A DNA stretch of 64,000 nt from Anoplolepis gracilipes (lineage: Eukaryota; Arthropoda; Insecta; Hymenoptera; Formicidae). The DNA is taken from positions 9,012,031 through 9,076,030 of the forward strand of contig NC_132986.1 of NCBI RefSeq assembly GCF_047496725.1, given 5' to 3'. Shown here piece by piece: positions 40,096 through 53,900 of the stretch (its first letter is position 1; each line of letters begins with the position of its first letter). Position numbers and translations under genes: made by a program. Under the pieces are notes generated by a model. That model saw only the letters and a list, made by a program, of their open reading frames with translations. It made no database searches and had not been told where the DNA came from.

Positions 40096-42207
40096 GTGAG
40101 AAACGTTATCCTTCGCGATTACGCGATATATTGCGTAGAATCTTCTTAAGTAAAGCAACTCGTTTTGAGGAGTCTATTTAAATTTCATAAAGCGATAAAC
40201 TTTATCCGAATCGCGTTTCTTTAATCTGAGAGATATTAAGGCTCGTGCAATACCATCATGTCCTTTCGCACATTCGTTTTTATTGTATTCGTTTAATTCA
40301 ATTTGAAAAACTCCATTTTTCATATGACTTTTTAACTATCAATCTTGTCTGTTATTAACTATTTTTAAATTAATAATAAAATTTTATATATACACTCTGT
40401 GTGTGTAGAGGGGGGAGAGAGAGAGACCTTTAGTATTTTTTAATATATATATAAAACTTATATTTAAAAAAAATTATTTATAGTCTGTTTGAAATTATTG
40501 TTAGATTGTTTCAAATAATCTATTATTACCTATTTACATTTTCTGTCAAGGAACATTACGAGTCTCGGAATTTATAATTGCCTGTTGTCGATAATTATAA
40601 CATGTCGTTCGTATAAACTGACAGCTGCTGTCGAATGATATCGGTGTATGACAAACTTGAATGACATTACCTGAATTACATTATTCTCTCTATCGCTCTT
40701 CTTAAAATTAAATTAATTCTCAAAATCTTATTGCGCGCAAGAATTTATCGAATCGACTTTATTTCTTTATGTTATATATTGAGTTTGATCTTGTCGATGT
40801 TATTAAATCTTCCATTGTATATATAAGAAATTTATTAAGTTTTTTTACATATATAAATTTTTATAAAATTAGTATTTGCAAACAAATTGGCGGATTGGAA
40901 AGGCTTGGCATTTATTTGAAATTATATTTTTAAATCTTTGAGAGAATTTAGCTTGTAAATTGTTACATTCCTATTTGTTCTTGCTACTTCTGTTTATTCA
41001 TTTTAATTCTCAAAATAAATAAATTAAAAATATATAAATAATAAGGGGGTTTTCTTAAAAAAAAACTAATTAATTTCTAAAAATATTGTTACTAAAAACG
41101 ATATTTCTCTGAATATTTTATAGAAATCTGGAATATCATTTTAAGAAGAATTTAAAGTAAGAAAAAAACAAACATATTAATTGTTTGCACATATATTAAG
41201 CAGTATTAATAACGTTCTTGTAAATTAAATTTTTAAATTTAACAATCATTCTTTTGAGCATTTGCCAGATTCATTTTATCGAGTTCAGAATATCACGTGC
41301 AATCATTCGATGACGTAAATAATAGCATCTGCAATTTTTCGCCCACGCTTGAAAATAAACGGTGACGTAGATACTTCCATTAAAACTCACCCACGCAAGT
41401 ACATACAGAGTGACTTGGGACATTTTCTTCTATAAATTCCTTAACCAATTTGCAGTTAATCTTTTCACGTAAAATCAATTTTTACGTTTTATTTTAAAGT
41501 AAAAATTTTTACGTGATATTCAACATTTAAAAGAATCAATCTTCAAAAAAAAGATAATATATTATTTTCAATTTTCTGTGAAATACATAGATAAAGAAAA
41601 TTATATTAATTCTATTCGAAAATTTGAAAAGTAAATATATTTGATAGGAAATTATATAACTTATCTTAAATATCTGTTTTCCGGAATGAAATGTATTTAA
41701 ACTTTTAAAGATTTTGGAAAAAATCCTGTTATGCTTAAAAAGTTTAGAAGAAAAAAAGAGAACTTTAATCTATAATATACTTCTATATGTATTATCTCAT
41801 CCATCAAACCATAAATTTCTCTCGAGATTTAGTTCCTACTACTCCCATACTAGATTTTGTGGTAATAACTCGCAATATTGAGAAGCAAGTTAACAAACTC
41901 GTTTAACTAAATTAATAGTTAAATCTTAATATTAAATCATTGCAGGACGTCAGTTGATAGTAATCTAATAATATTGCGAGATATTTTTCTACCTTATACT
42001 GAATTTCAATTAATAGAAAATAATGGTGTTCTTAAAGAACAAAGTTTTTTCTAAATATAAAACCGTTGTTTATTTTTTTCTTATAAAAATATACTGTTTT
42101 ATTTTTTTAATAAACTTTTATTTTTATTTTTTAATATTTTCTCTAAATATAAAACTGTTTTTTATTTTTTTCTTAATACAAATTTATATTTTATTAATTT
42201 TAAAAGG

Positions 42208-42253
42208 AGAGAAAGAAAGAAAGAGAGAAAGAGAGAGAGAGAAAGAGAGAGAA
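42208..42253. repeat. GA-rich imperfect microsatellite
   Basis: Interrupted GA and GAAA repeats, producing an Arg-Glu-Lys tail in an incidental frame. Confidence 0.9.
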
Positions 42254-45200
42254 TACTTCAATATTGATTTTTTTCTTAACATTTGATTTTTAAAAAAGTT
42301 TTAAGGAAAATTCTCTTAAATCAAGATTTTTTTAACGTATCTAAATATTTCGAAATTTGAAAAGTATCATTATTGTCTCTAATGTATAATAATTAATCAT
42401 TTTTCTCAGTTCTATCTTCTATCGCGCTATCGCTTTGAACTATCGTATGCAATGATAAGTACTGAAACGATTTCACATGCATTTGCGTAGGAGAGAATAG
42501 CATCGATAGAAGCCCATGAAAGCAGCAATTTTCCGGAGCGATGACGTAGAAAATAGATGCAACGTTGTTGTAGTAACATTGCTGACTATTGATGACTTCT
42601 ATTTTTCAGTAATGGTCATTGCTCACGCCTCGTAATGTCATTGTTCACGAACGAAGTATCGTCGAAGTATCATTTTTTTTTTTTTTTCGAAGAATCCGAA
42701 ATTAAAATCTGCAATGATTATTTAAGAGTGTATTTTTAAAAAGATGGATGGAAAAAAATGTCTCAAATAAATGATGCATAATTTTATTTCTTAGTATCTT
42801 AAAATAATTCTCTTGTATATACATTATATTTTAATATTATTGTGCTAAATATAACTAGGAAATGATATTATTAAAAAAGATTTAAGAACATTATGCTTTT
42901 GAAATAATGAGAAAAATAGGGAACTTACTAGGAAAATGTTCAAATACTTGGTGAAAACATAATCCCTAAGGACATGAATTATTATAATCCGCTTTTCGCA
43001 CAGTGCTACATATCTATCTCCTTGTAAAAGTGCACTTTTATAAGAGAAGAAAAGAAGTATTTTATTTTCTCGCTCCTTTGAAAACGCTCGTGTATAGTGT
43101 ATTTCAATATTACATAAAGTCTTTCGATATTACATATATTTCTTTATTATTTCTTATGTATTTTTGTTAGATCTTTCTTTTAAAATTAATATTCTCACAA
43201 AATAAAAATTGAACATTATCAATGTTAAATATTTTTCCAATCATTAAAATAATGATGTATACGAGAGCAATTATAATATCTGGAAAATTATTAATTATTA
43301 GAATTATTAATTAATAATATTAATCAGATTTTATTTGAGAATCATATATAATGTGAAATATGACACGTTAGTATAACATGTTAATAAAAGAACAGAGTAT
43401 TATTTGAAATTGTATAGAAATGATGTAAAAGAAATATTTTTTAATTATTCCTCGTTTTTTAATATTAATAACAATCTCTCAATCAGTAATTTAGAAAGTA
43501 TAAAAAGATGCATGCTACACTTATTATTCACTCATTATAATAATTTGATATTATCTTAATTGTTAGAATAAAAAAATTTAGATCTTTAATATTACCTTCC
43601 TAATGTTTAAACATTGTTGGAAATATAAATGGAGATAAAATAATTTTGTTGTTTCAAGAGAATCCAAACAAAGATGTACGAAAATACTTAATGCAGCTTT
43701 ATATCATTTAATTGCTTTATTATAGTTTTTCGCAATTTTATAAATTCGGACATATTTTATATCTTTTATATAAATATAGAGAATGAAAAAATATGTATAG
43801 ATACATTTGTTATAATTCGATTTTCTTTCTGTCATCATTTTTTCTTAAAATATCTACATGGTCGCTTTAGTTTAGAATTTAGATTACCTACGGGAATAGA
43901 TAAAGCAATATTATGCAAATTCAATAACGCTAAATAGACATGGAACATTGGTTATAAAAAGGTTACATTTAAACTTGTAAGCAAACTGTTTTGTGTTTGT
44001 ATCTCTCTCACAATTTTTACCATATAATATATCATACCTTTAGAATAATATCTTTCGAAATATTTAAGGATGTCAAAAATATTAAATATCATAAATGTGT
44101 GGCTTTTTTCTCAGTATTTTAAAAATATATTTAGATTATTATTGTTATAATAGTGTAGTAATTTTTTGAAGGTTGCTTAAATGATAATAATTTGTTAAAT
44201 CCTTTCAAGTAATATTTATTTGACTCTCGAACACACAATTGATCACACAATTATATTTTAGTAAAAACTAGACACTCTAAATGCCTCACTATAATCGTCT
44301 ATTATCACTAATCTTATATAGGAGATAATATTTATATATTTACATTTTTGCAGAAGATAAAAGAAAATTCTCAGTTTTCGATATTGCTTGAGAAATCTAA
44401 CTTTTTCTAGTTTTTTTAACAAAGCGTAAAGTAATCTCTTTGATAATATGAATCTCGACATTTTCTGGTACAAAATAAAGTGTGGTCGTTTAATTCTGTA
44501 ATATTTGTTCGTTATTCTTTGGTTTTTAATTTAAACCGATAAAATTTATATGAAAATACATTTCTTTCATTTCCCTTTTTTCCTTTTTTTCTCTTACTTT
44601 CTTTATACAATATCTAAATAATTAGAATTTTGTTTTGGACAGATCTCGCCAAACTCTATAATGAATATATTAATTTTTTTTAATAAATAAAAATTATTTG
44701 ATGAAAAAAAGTTATTATTAGTTGAAATTTTGATTTCTGACATTTTAGCTTCTTCCTATTTGCTCTTTTCGAGTCATCTATTCATTATTTTTCAATGTGT
44801 AGGCCTTTGACGTTTGTAAATAATTTCGTATGTCGATTGACGTCTCTATATATAATGGTAACGAAGTTGTTTTCTTTGTGTTGTTTTTGACATAAACTAA
44901 TAAAACATGTCAATAGCAGCGAGAGTCGGCGACAGCAAGATACTTTACTGGTGAATTCAGTTTGCTTACTTTATGGTCTGCGGCAACCATAACATGAAGC
45001 TCTATTTATGATTCACAGTTATATATGTGATACAGAAACGAATATTACGCATATAACCCTTATTGTTATATTGGAAAAATCGTATAAAATTTATAATTTT
45101 AATATCTATAATAATATGTGATTATTTATATGGTAATATTTATGTCAGTGTTCGTTTCTAAATATTATTAAAAACGAGAATATTTGAAAAAGTAGAATAA

Positions 45201-45715
45201 ATGACCCAATTCTTGAACATTGTATTGCTTACAAAAAATATCTTATATTTTTTTATTCACAAAGTAAATGTAATAAAATAAAACATATAAATACTCTCTT
45301 TTATAACATGTAAGATATAAATAAAACATGTATTTTATTTTTATATTGAGGAATACTTTTTTTTTTATAAAAATTTGTTGTTAATGTTTTCTAAATGTAT
45401 ATCTAGTTTAAAAGAAAATTAGTAATTTCAATCTTTGATTACTGCAAAGTTAAAAAAAAATAATTTCAAGATCTATTTACAAATCGAAAAACACTGAACG
45501 CTATTCAGAGTATTTTTCTGATTGTTAGACTTTCTTCCAAGTTCAAATATGCGGAAATTCTGATATGCTTGAATGATTCCTTAAAATTCTTCGAGCGTCA
45601 TGAACAATCTTTGATTATTGCAAAGAAGTTATGCGAAATGTAGATACTGTGTTTTTACAGAATGGTTAAATAAAGTTTGTATTTCATGAAAACTTGTTTA
45701 AAAGTATGAATTATT

Positions 45716-45718
<3 letters not shown>

Positions 45719-45760
<42 letters not shown>
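45719..45760. repeat. (CA)n microsatellite
   Basis: A clean CA tract of about 42 bases. Confidence 0.95.
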
Positions 45761-45762
<2 letters not shown>

Positions 45763-46826
45763 ATTATATAAATATAATAATTACATTTTAACGTACACTA
45801 ACATAATAGAAAATTGAATTTAATAGTATTAAAAATATATATTTTTAAATACATATACATATTATTATATTTTTCCATTCTCTCTTTTTTTCTACATTTT
45901 ATCCCTTTTTTATGATATTCCTATTTTTTATTTTATGAAAATTATAATATTTTCTTGAAACTTTATATATTGTATTTCAAAACTTACAACACAGATTATT
46001 TTTGCATATTTGCATTAGATAATTTTCTTATCCGACAAATAAATCAGCGATAAATCGCGCACAAAATTAAATAACTTATTTGAAGCAATCTATTTTGTCG
46101 GCTCCTTGCAACAGTATTTTGTAATTTATGAAATTGTTAATTTTCTTTACGTCAGCTTGGAATACATAGCGCTACAACATGCGATGTATGAGTAACCGAT
46201 AGTTCATAAAATTCATACATAAATATAAATAAATACACACATACATATATAAACATAAAACATCGATCTTTTAAAAATTTAATACATGAAAAGAAAGATT
46301 ATACGACGTGTAATAACATTAAATAATGAATCGAAAATTAGCCACGTATTAATTATTTAATTATTTGTGTGTGCAAATTATAAGACTCACATAAAAATAT
46401 ATTATAAATTTATTGTAAATTTTAAATCAAAATTGAATCGACAAATTTTTTTAAATTTATCTATGTTATTTAATTACAAGTTTATCTTTATAAATGTGAT
46501 AATTTCGAATTGGCTTTACATTGGCTTTTAGAAAGACAGTTTCCTTCTAAATTTAAAAGGGACTGCTGTAATCAGTGAAGGGTACAATTCACATGCAAAT
46601 TCTCTTGCTCGCTACTTTGCCGTCATTGCGCACAATCGCACTACTACTGAGTGAAGGAAAGTAGTTTAAAGAGGATATAATATACGCGCGGAAGAAGCTG
46701 GTTTTTAAGAAATTTATTGGAAACGAAATTTGATGAAATTTTATTAAAGTTTTAAATAATAACAAACCGAAAGTCTAGAAGCTTGTAAACAATTACACGT
46801 AATTAGTAAAACATTGCATTTTAGTA

Positions 46827-46828
<2 letters not shown>

Positions 46829-46892
<64 letters not shown>

Positions 46893-46908
46893 GAGGAGAG
46901 AGAGAGAT
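46829..46908. repeat. (GA)n microsatellite, about 80 bp
   Basis: A long GA tract with a short GGAAGAGGAG interruption near its right end. It lies within 300 bases of the gustatory receptor 3' end. Confidence 0.97.
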
Positions 46909-47198
46909 TTTGCAGTTTTAATTTTGTATGGAAAAAATGTAACACTTTAATTATTTTCCAAAATTTATTGCTACTATGAAATTAAATAAAGATTATTAAT
47001 GCTGTTTTCATTATAAAGACTGTAACTAAATATAACTTTCTTTCAATGGAATACATTTGTTTGAACTAATAATAATTAAAAATCATTAATGCTAACACTT
47101 TGCACGTATTGACTTGATAAAAAGACGAAGTATGTCTGTGAAATGTATAGTTGCAAAATATATGTATAATGATCGTATGATTTTCCTCTTTTTTTATG

Positions 47199-47261
47199 TT
47201 AATTCTTATTTATTGGAAGTTGCAGTAGTATAACCAGATACGTAGTCAACAAAGCGGCGAT
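47199..47261 (-). CDS. Gustatory receptor, last exon with TYLVILLQL signature
   Basis: After a TATTTTCAG acceptor the frame reads IAALLTTYLVILLQLPINKN and stops. TY followed by five hydrophobic residues and Q is the hallmark C-terminus of insect gustatory receptors. It is separated from the preceding exon by a 1784-base intron and is too short to appear as an open frame by itself. Confidence 0.85.
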   Translation of the reverse strand: MAALLTTYLVILLQLPINKN

Positions 47262-50200
47262 CTGAAAATAATATCCATAAAATCACAATATTCCAATATT
47301 CCAATAAAGTACAAGGAAAATATTTAATATATTTATATAATTCTTTAGATAAGCAATAGAATAATATTAATATATATATATATATTATTATATAAATTAT
47401 AATATTAATATAACATTATTTGTTAAAATTAATTAATATAATATTAATTAATTTATAATAATAAATGTAAAAGTTATTGTGCTATATTTTTTAAAAATTG
47501 TTTATCTACTAAAAATAAAAAAAATAGAAAAAAAATGCAAAGTATAAAATAAAAATGTAATTGTCAACTTTACATCAGGTTGCAGTTGCATACATAACGA
47601 CTTAAATATATAATACTAATAAACTTTTAATTTTGTAGAAGATAGAGTCAGAGTTTCGTGTTAAGCTATTGTGAAGCTATTGTGGGAGAATTTAGATAGC
47701 CCAAGCATCATCGAAGTTGTCTACTTGTACTACACGAGTGATAACAATTTGCCCAAGTACCAATTCCGAGCAGTAGAATCATATTAGTTCGAATGTACAC
47801 GAATTTCGTACGATTTGCGGGCACAAGACGCAAAATCGCAGGCGCGTTTCGGTTGTAGTACGATTTACGAGCACGTTTACGCTAGCATTTACGATGCGTC
47901 GAATCCCGTTGGGATATCAGACCAGAGCCAATTAACCTTTACCTTCATCACATCGTGCCTGGCGTTCAATACGATAGGTATTAGTTTGACAGAAAAACAA
48001 TTGCTCTAATCGTGAGTGACACGAGTCTTCTTTTATTATTTTGCAACGAAAATCGATCGCAAGCATTTATGAATGATTAATAATTCTTTGATTGCGACAG
48101 CAATAAATATTTAGTGTTTGTTCACATTTAACTGACGTCGAAAAATAGTTCAAGCATTTTTTTTTTTTTTTTTTTTTTCAAAATTTACAAATTACACAGT
48201 ATATTTTAATAAAATTGTTTGCGCGGTTAGATATTTTATAAAATAGCTGTTATTGTTTATGTTGTTATTATTTATGATATTGTAAATACGATTTATTTTC
48301 AATTTACATTTTGATATAAATTTTTCATAACATTTATTTATATTTTATTATATATCTTGATATAACCTTTTATCTTCATTGCTATATGCTTGTTTATCTT
48401 TATATTTAAAGCATTAATATATCACGTTTAAAATAAACATACCGTTTTCGCTTTAATAACCTCGATTGACCTGTCCACGTGTCGAGAATACGTGATCGCA
48501 TGTTCTTTCTTTAAATCATATCGTTGTGTCGTGATAACATCGCGCGATGAGAAACGTGTTCTCGATGTAATCATCTGTATAATTCAGCGGCTTTATAGTT
48601 TTGATGAGATTATTTATGTCACGTTGTAATATCTTCACGAGATTGTCTTAATTTCATGAGATGTTTATCGTTAATAATTGCTTTAATCTTTTTACGCATC
48701 TTTTTGTGTTCTCTAATACAAAAAGTGCATATAACTCTAGTCATCTGGCATATAACTTTTAGCGAAATGAAAATTTGAATAATCAACAAGATCAATTACT
48801 AAGTACTCCTAATTATCCAAAGTAGAAACAAAATATATTTTCATTATGTAATCCTCGTTTTATATATATATATCCCTTTAATTAAAATCCCTATATAAAA
48901 TGCAAGAGAAATTTTGCAATAATTGCAAGCATTGTTTAATTAATGGGCGAACAAACTTAATTATAAGAATTGATGTATATAAATTGAAAGACATATTTAT
49001 ACTTAATTAAGAAATTCAATATCTTTCAATATTCTCGTTACTTACAGAACATAATAACGGCAAATTTACGTAAAAGCATCCGCCGGCGGAAAAGTTGAGT
49101 CTGCGATGTAGGAATTGCAACGACGATTCCACGCATTCCTGCATTTATAAAGAAGTTTTTACACAGATTACAATCCATATTAAAACCGTTGTTGTATAAG
49201 TATAACGGAAGGAACATTAAAAACTTTAAGAAAATTAATAAAATTTTGATTGGAAGGTTATACTTAAGTAAATAATGGATAGTAAATGACGGATGTGATT
49301 TTTATTATTAAAAGACGTTAAAAAGATAAGTGTTTAAAGCAATAAAACGATTTTACTTACTTCATTTCTTTTCATCAATCTTACTTGCCACTCGATAAAA
49401 ATTGGACTTATACAATTAGCCTGGAACATAGATCACGTTTTTAAAACTTTCTAGTAAATACATTTATTTATATCAAATATTGATACTTAATTATTTATAT
49501 ATTATGTCAGCAAAAATGCATTAATCTATGCACATATCTCTAAACATAAGTTTATACGATCAAAATATAAACTGATTATAAATTTTCAGTACTGTTATTT
49601 GAACACCGTTTATCGCGAAGCATACGATTTAAATATAAAAGACTTTTATTTTGCATCAGTGGGGATGGTTTTACTTGAGAAGAAGCATAGTGGCAGGCAA
49701 TGTGAAGTAATATAAGTTGGAAGAGGCAGGCCAATAACCAGGTGGCCAAGCAGATCACCAACGGCCACGATATTCCCTCCCATGCGTTTTGGGTTAGCCA
49801 CACTATTAAAAAATACATATTGCTGACAGTATGTAGTCCAAGATTGCCGAGCCAGAAAAGCAACGACCACGAATACATTGATTCCAAGTTTTCTGCGGCG
49901 ATCATCAGATCGTTGTGTAGTCTCAGGATCGTCTTGTGCAAACAAATAGAGAACATTATAAGTCGTTGTTATATTATTTTTTTTTATATTTGATGTTGCA
50001 TTATTTATATTATTATATTATTTAAATTTAGGTGTGTGCGAGAGAGAAGACTAAACACAAAAACATTGAAAAAATATGATTCTAACCATTTTGCTAATGG
50101 TGATAATGGTGGCATTTTTATTTACTGAGCGAGACGGTAGATTTTTTAACGCCATCATGTTGAGATGATGAAACCGTTGGCCTAGAAAGAAAGCCATCGC

Positions 50201-50993
50201 TACAAATTTATAGAGAGCTATTGCAGTTGCGATGTAGGGAACCAAGTATCCCATGTTGATAGTCCATGGCTCGAGAAAGGCATACATCCCGATGCGGTTA
50301 ATGGCGATCCAGATGAGCGTGACAGCAGCAGTGAGAATCCACGCGACGATCGCGGTTTGCGTCTCTTTGCGGGGATAACCGAGTTGTCTGACATCTTCGT
50401 CGTAATCTTGCAGCGCGTTCCACGTTTCAGTAAACCTACGTCTCGTGAATACCGCCAAGCCCAATTCGTACATCGCCACGCTGTAGTTGATGATCACCTG
50501 GACGATCACTTTCGATCATTGCCTTGAGTTCTTGGTAATTTTGAAATTTAGAGTCTAGCTACTTAATTAGATCTGTGTTCAGGAAATCAGGCAAAATAGA
50601 TCTAATATAAAAAGTAGATGCAAGAATTTGACTTTTGACTATTTTTTTTTTGTTTCGTTTTACGAACAATTTTTCACTAACCTTCGTGACCTCTGTTCCT
50701 CCGAGGATTTTGCCTTCTCGTCTGTCAAGACCTAAAATCCTTTCGGTCACCGTGTAAAATATATATGTGTAAAGTATGCCGGCGCTCGCTGAAAAGATCA
50801 GGTAGACGTTCGATGGCACCAGACGATCTTGCGAGAACTCGTAGGGAGCGAAACCGAACACTCGCACGACGTAGACCATCGGCCAGATAGCCGTGTAGAG
50901 AGGTGAGTCTGGCCCGCGTAGTTTTTTTATTTGTTTTTTCTTCGCCTGTACGAATACGGTCTCCACGTTAAAAGGACGAGCTTGGAACTCCAT
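47199..50993 (-). CDS. Gustatory receptor, six-exon model (about 398 aa)
   Basis: Member of the insect gustatory receptor family (seven-helix ligand-gated cation channels in taste neurons). Proposed exons, all joined in phase 0: 50993-50682, 50497-50087, 49932-49675, 49420-49361, 49138-49046 and 47261-47199. Support: ATG start MEFQARPFNV with an upstream in-frame stop; hydrophobic helices such as VYLIFSASAGILYTYIFYTV, AIVAWILTAAVTLIWIAI and LVICLATWLLACLFQLILL; the family-like GQRFHHLN stretch before helix 4; LHNDLMIAAENLESMYSW after it; FLHRRLNFSAGGCFYVNLP leading into the last helix; and the C-terminal signature as TTYLVILLQL, with Leu where the family usually has Phe. Length is normal for the family. 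Splice sites are GT-AG throughout. The start of exon 2 is uncertain (see the separate entry). Ligand unknown. Confidence 0.88.
47262..49045 (-). other. Large last intron of the gustatory receptor, with a GC-rich island
   Basis: A 1.8 kb intron, long compared with the other introns of this gene (154-254 bases). It contains a GC-richer island at about 47690-48010 with several overlapping open frames on both strands, including a plus-strand frame at 47815-48009 that meets GATAG|GTATTAG. I cannot assign it; it could be an exon of an unrelated gene or regulatory sequence. A T run of more than 20 bases lies at about 48157-48178. Confidence 0.5.
49046..49138 (-). CDS. Gustatory receptor, penultimate exon
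   Basis: Exactly 31 codons between ATAAATGCAG and a TCT|GTAAGT donor, reading ECVESSLQFLHRRLNFSAGG and then CFYVNLPLLCS. This segment corresponds to the conserved stretch that precedes helix 7 in the family. Confidence 0.85.
49361..49420 (-). CDS. Gustatory receptor, fourth exon
   Basis: Twenty codons between TGTTCCAG and GAA|GTAAGT, reading ANCISPIFIEWQVRLMKRNE. It fills the loop after helix 6 and joins both neighbours in phase 0. A competing donor (CAA|GTAAGA) inside the exon would shorten it by eight codons. Confidence 0.7.
50498..50681 (-). other. Gustatory receptor intron 1 with ambiguous acceptor or frameshift
   Basis: The donor AAG|GTTAGT at 50681 is good. The intact model uses an acceptor at GTCCAG (exon from 50497), which has almost no pyrimidine tract. 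An alternative acceptor CTCAAG (exon from 50522) reads AMIESDR and would continue into QVIINYSV, but only if one base of the GG at 50500-50501 is removed. So either the intron ends late, or the gene or assembly carries a one-base insertion. Confidence 0.55.
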
Positions 50994-53900
50994 GTCCAGG
51001 TGAATTGGATCGACTGATCCTTCCTCGGGTTAATTAGATCTGGCAAGCATGGGTTCCAATTGCCACTAATAAAGGGCGTAGAATTTGCACCTGTCTACAA
51101 TAATTTTCAATTAACACGTGCAACCGTTTACATTTGAAAAGTCTAAATATTAAAGAGATGAAAACGCATTCTGTAAAATCAGTTGCTCCACATGAATCAT
51201 ATCAAATTATTTAATCACTAGAAGCATTATCATGTATATTATTATAGTATATTATAGCATATTATTTTATAATATTAGATTATCATGATAATACTATAAG
51301 TCACTGACTGACATAATTCTATTGTGATAATGCATGAACAGATAAATAGTTATATTCATTATATACGGAAGAATATCAAAAACAGAGACTTTTGGAAAAT
51401 TCGATTGAGAGAGACGGAATTTTATGGTATATATCAATTGTAAATTTTGAAAATGTAAATGCATTGAAAGGCTTTCCATTCTTCTTCATCACGTTAATTT
51501 TTATGTGCTATCGTTTTCTTTTTCTTCACATATATCAATTTATAGTAAAGTTAATAATTTGTGAAAGAGCCAATTTATTGAATACAGCGCGAAAGCAAAG
51601 CTTGCAATCGTAGAAAAGTCGATAATGTATCTTCCAATCAGATCCACGTTCAATTTCACAAGTAAATATTGGATCAGCGAAGTCCAGAAAAGTCTGACCG
51701 CTTTTGCTTGGTGTCCCGGAAATCACCACGTTCATCGATCAATCGCATTGTCCTAGAAAACGTAATATCGAAAGACAACATGAAGCTATGAGAAATAAAA
51801 GTGAAAAAGAAAGACAAAGAAAACACAAAGTGTGTGACATATGAAGAATTAGAAGGAATAGAATAGCGTGAAGCATAGCAGAAACGAACAGTGAATGTGT
51901 TTATTTTTTTCTTCTTTTTTTTTTTTTTTTACATAAAAAGCATCGGTTTTCGATATATCGAAGTACGATAAAACTATAACACGTTTGAAAATGAAAATCC
52001 TGAACACTTCTCGTTTGGTATTTCGAGAATTAGATGAATCTCGATGTAGCCCTAGGGTCATTTCCGAGCTGTCGTAAAAAACTTGAACTTTTTCTGCTGG
52101 TTTCTGACATCAACTTTCCGTCGACGAAAATGTTATAAATCCCGGAAATATAATATAAAATTCGAAATAGAGAAATAAAAAGTGTTATATAAGTCTCAAA
52201 GACAGTAAATATCGGACTAAATTCAGCATTTCGGAAATGCAGGGCTAAAGAAGAACTGTACTTCAGTAAAAATATAAGATATTTATTAAGACTCTTATCT
52301 TTTTACGATACAATTTATAGCAAAACGTGATCACGAGGCGTAATAAATTCGAGACGCGATCAGATACTATCGTAAATGTTTTAACGAGATTCAGTGTACT
52401 CACATTACGAACAGATCGAACTCTCGAAGCGCACCGTCTCTCCTGGACGACGTCGCTGCAACTATGACGAGAATTCAATATGTTATGCACTTTTGTCGCG
52501 CTTGATAAAGCAAGATTAGAACCCCGTTCGCGTAAACATACCCACGTGTACACACATAAACCTTCGTTCGTGTACGTACGTACGTGTCAGATATGATGTG
52601 TGGCACGCGCGAAGATACCGCCGTTAAATATTATTCCACGTCAGTCTCTCGAATGAATAATTGAAGAGCGAAGAAGAATAACACATAGAAACAACCGGTC
52701 GAAGTGGATACACCCCTTAGATAGTTACAATTCTATTTCACGGATAATGTTTACATTCACGGCCACGCTGTCCTGCTTAATTTTATTGCGTAAAGTATTT
52801 CCGATCTATTTTCATTTTCCTATGATTTTTATAAAACGTGAAGCGTATTAATTTTTTTCATTTTATATTTTTATATTCAAGTAATATAATATTTATTTTT
52901 TAATTATATATATATATATATATAATATTGAAATCATAACGGACTAAAATAACAATCAAATGATAATTATTTCCAACGTGGAAAAACACAGGGAAGTACC
53001 AAATGCGTGGGCAGGCACGCCAACAAATAGTGCGATATTAGATGAAAATCTAGGGTGCGAGACTATCTCGTCCGGGCGACGCCCTCGAGAAATGTAATTT
53101 AACATAGAATGATATTCGTTGAGTACTCGAAACAACGGTAGGAACGGAATGTATTCTCATATGTTCTCGGCGAAAAGGCGAGGTTACATGCCGGACTGAA
53201 AAACAACGCAAACGATATAAATAAATTTCGTAATTTCTATTTTTTTTCTGTGCAAAGTTTTCCTCTAAAAGTGTGGTAAATATTAATTTTTAGATCTAAA
53301 TAATAGTAATATTTAAAGAATTATTTCGTTTATTTGTTACTGTTATTTGAATAATAAAAAGAGATCAATAATTGGTTACAGTAACTGATGTGGGTACATA
53401 AACATTCAATACAGGAGTTAACAGAGATGATTCCTTTTGTTAACAAAAGCAAATTTCGGCAGACGTCTAGTGAAATATTCATTGCAATATGTGTACCAAA
53501 TAGTAATAATCCGCAACTAATAATTAACGAAACGTAATATTACGAATATTTATTAAGCAATGTACTCATTTAAGCGCCAATTATATCAGTACTCTGTTTT
53601 ATTTCATCAATATTCTGGTTACTACAAGAAAAATTAGTTAAAAGAAAAAAAAAAAAGTATGTCAGCTACCGAAACACTTAATACGAAGAACGAAAAAGAA
53701 TGCTTTTAAAGACAGTGCGGTGAATACTAGTGGTAATACCGTCTCCTCGGCGTCGTTGTTCTCATTTCTCGTATAATTAAATGGTAGCAACGAAAAACGT
53801 GACGACAATGCGGCGAGATATTTTCCAGAGTTTTTTATTTTTAATATAAAATTATTTAGTCCGTGTTTTTGTAGCTATGTGTACTTTAATAGTAGAAAAG

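Larger units (their letters stand above)
40096..47198. other. AT-rich non-coding DNA, no gene recognised
   Basis: About 7 kb of AT-rich sequence. If the exon at 39994 is real, part of this is probably its first intron. Open frames at 42023-42286 and 44258-44473 are low-complexity, AT-driven or repeat-driven. GC-richer patches occur near 41270-41410, 42420-42670 and 44830-45000 without exon-like structure. A minus-strand AATAAA at 46969-46964, about 230 bases past the gustatory receptor stop, is a plausible polyadenylation signal for that gene. Confidence 0.5.

Noticed and set aside
42023..42286. Phe/Ile/Leu-rich frame ending in Arg-Glu-Lys repeats
   Set aside because: AT-rich low-complexity DNA running into a GA-rich microsatellite.
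49646..49993. Other open frames over the third gustatory receptor exon
   Set aside because: Shadows of the receptor frame; only the 49932-49675 register carries helices and joins its neighbours in phase.
51535..51735. Minus-strand frame upstream of the gustatory receptor as a second receptor exon
   Set aside because: It has no transmembrane-like segment or family motif and no splice-compatible partner.
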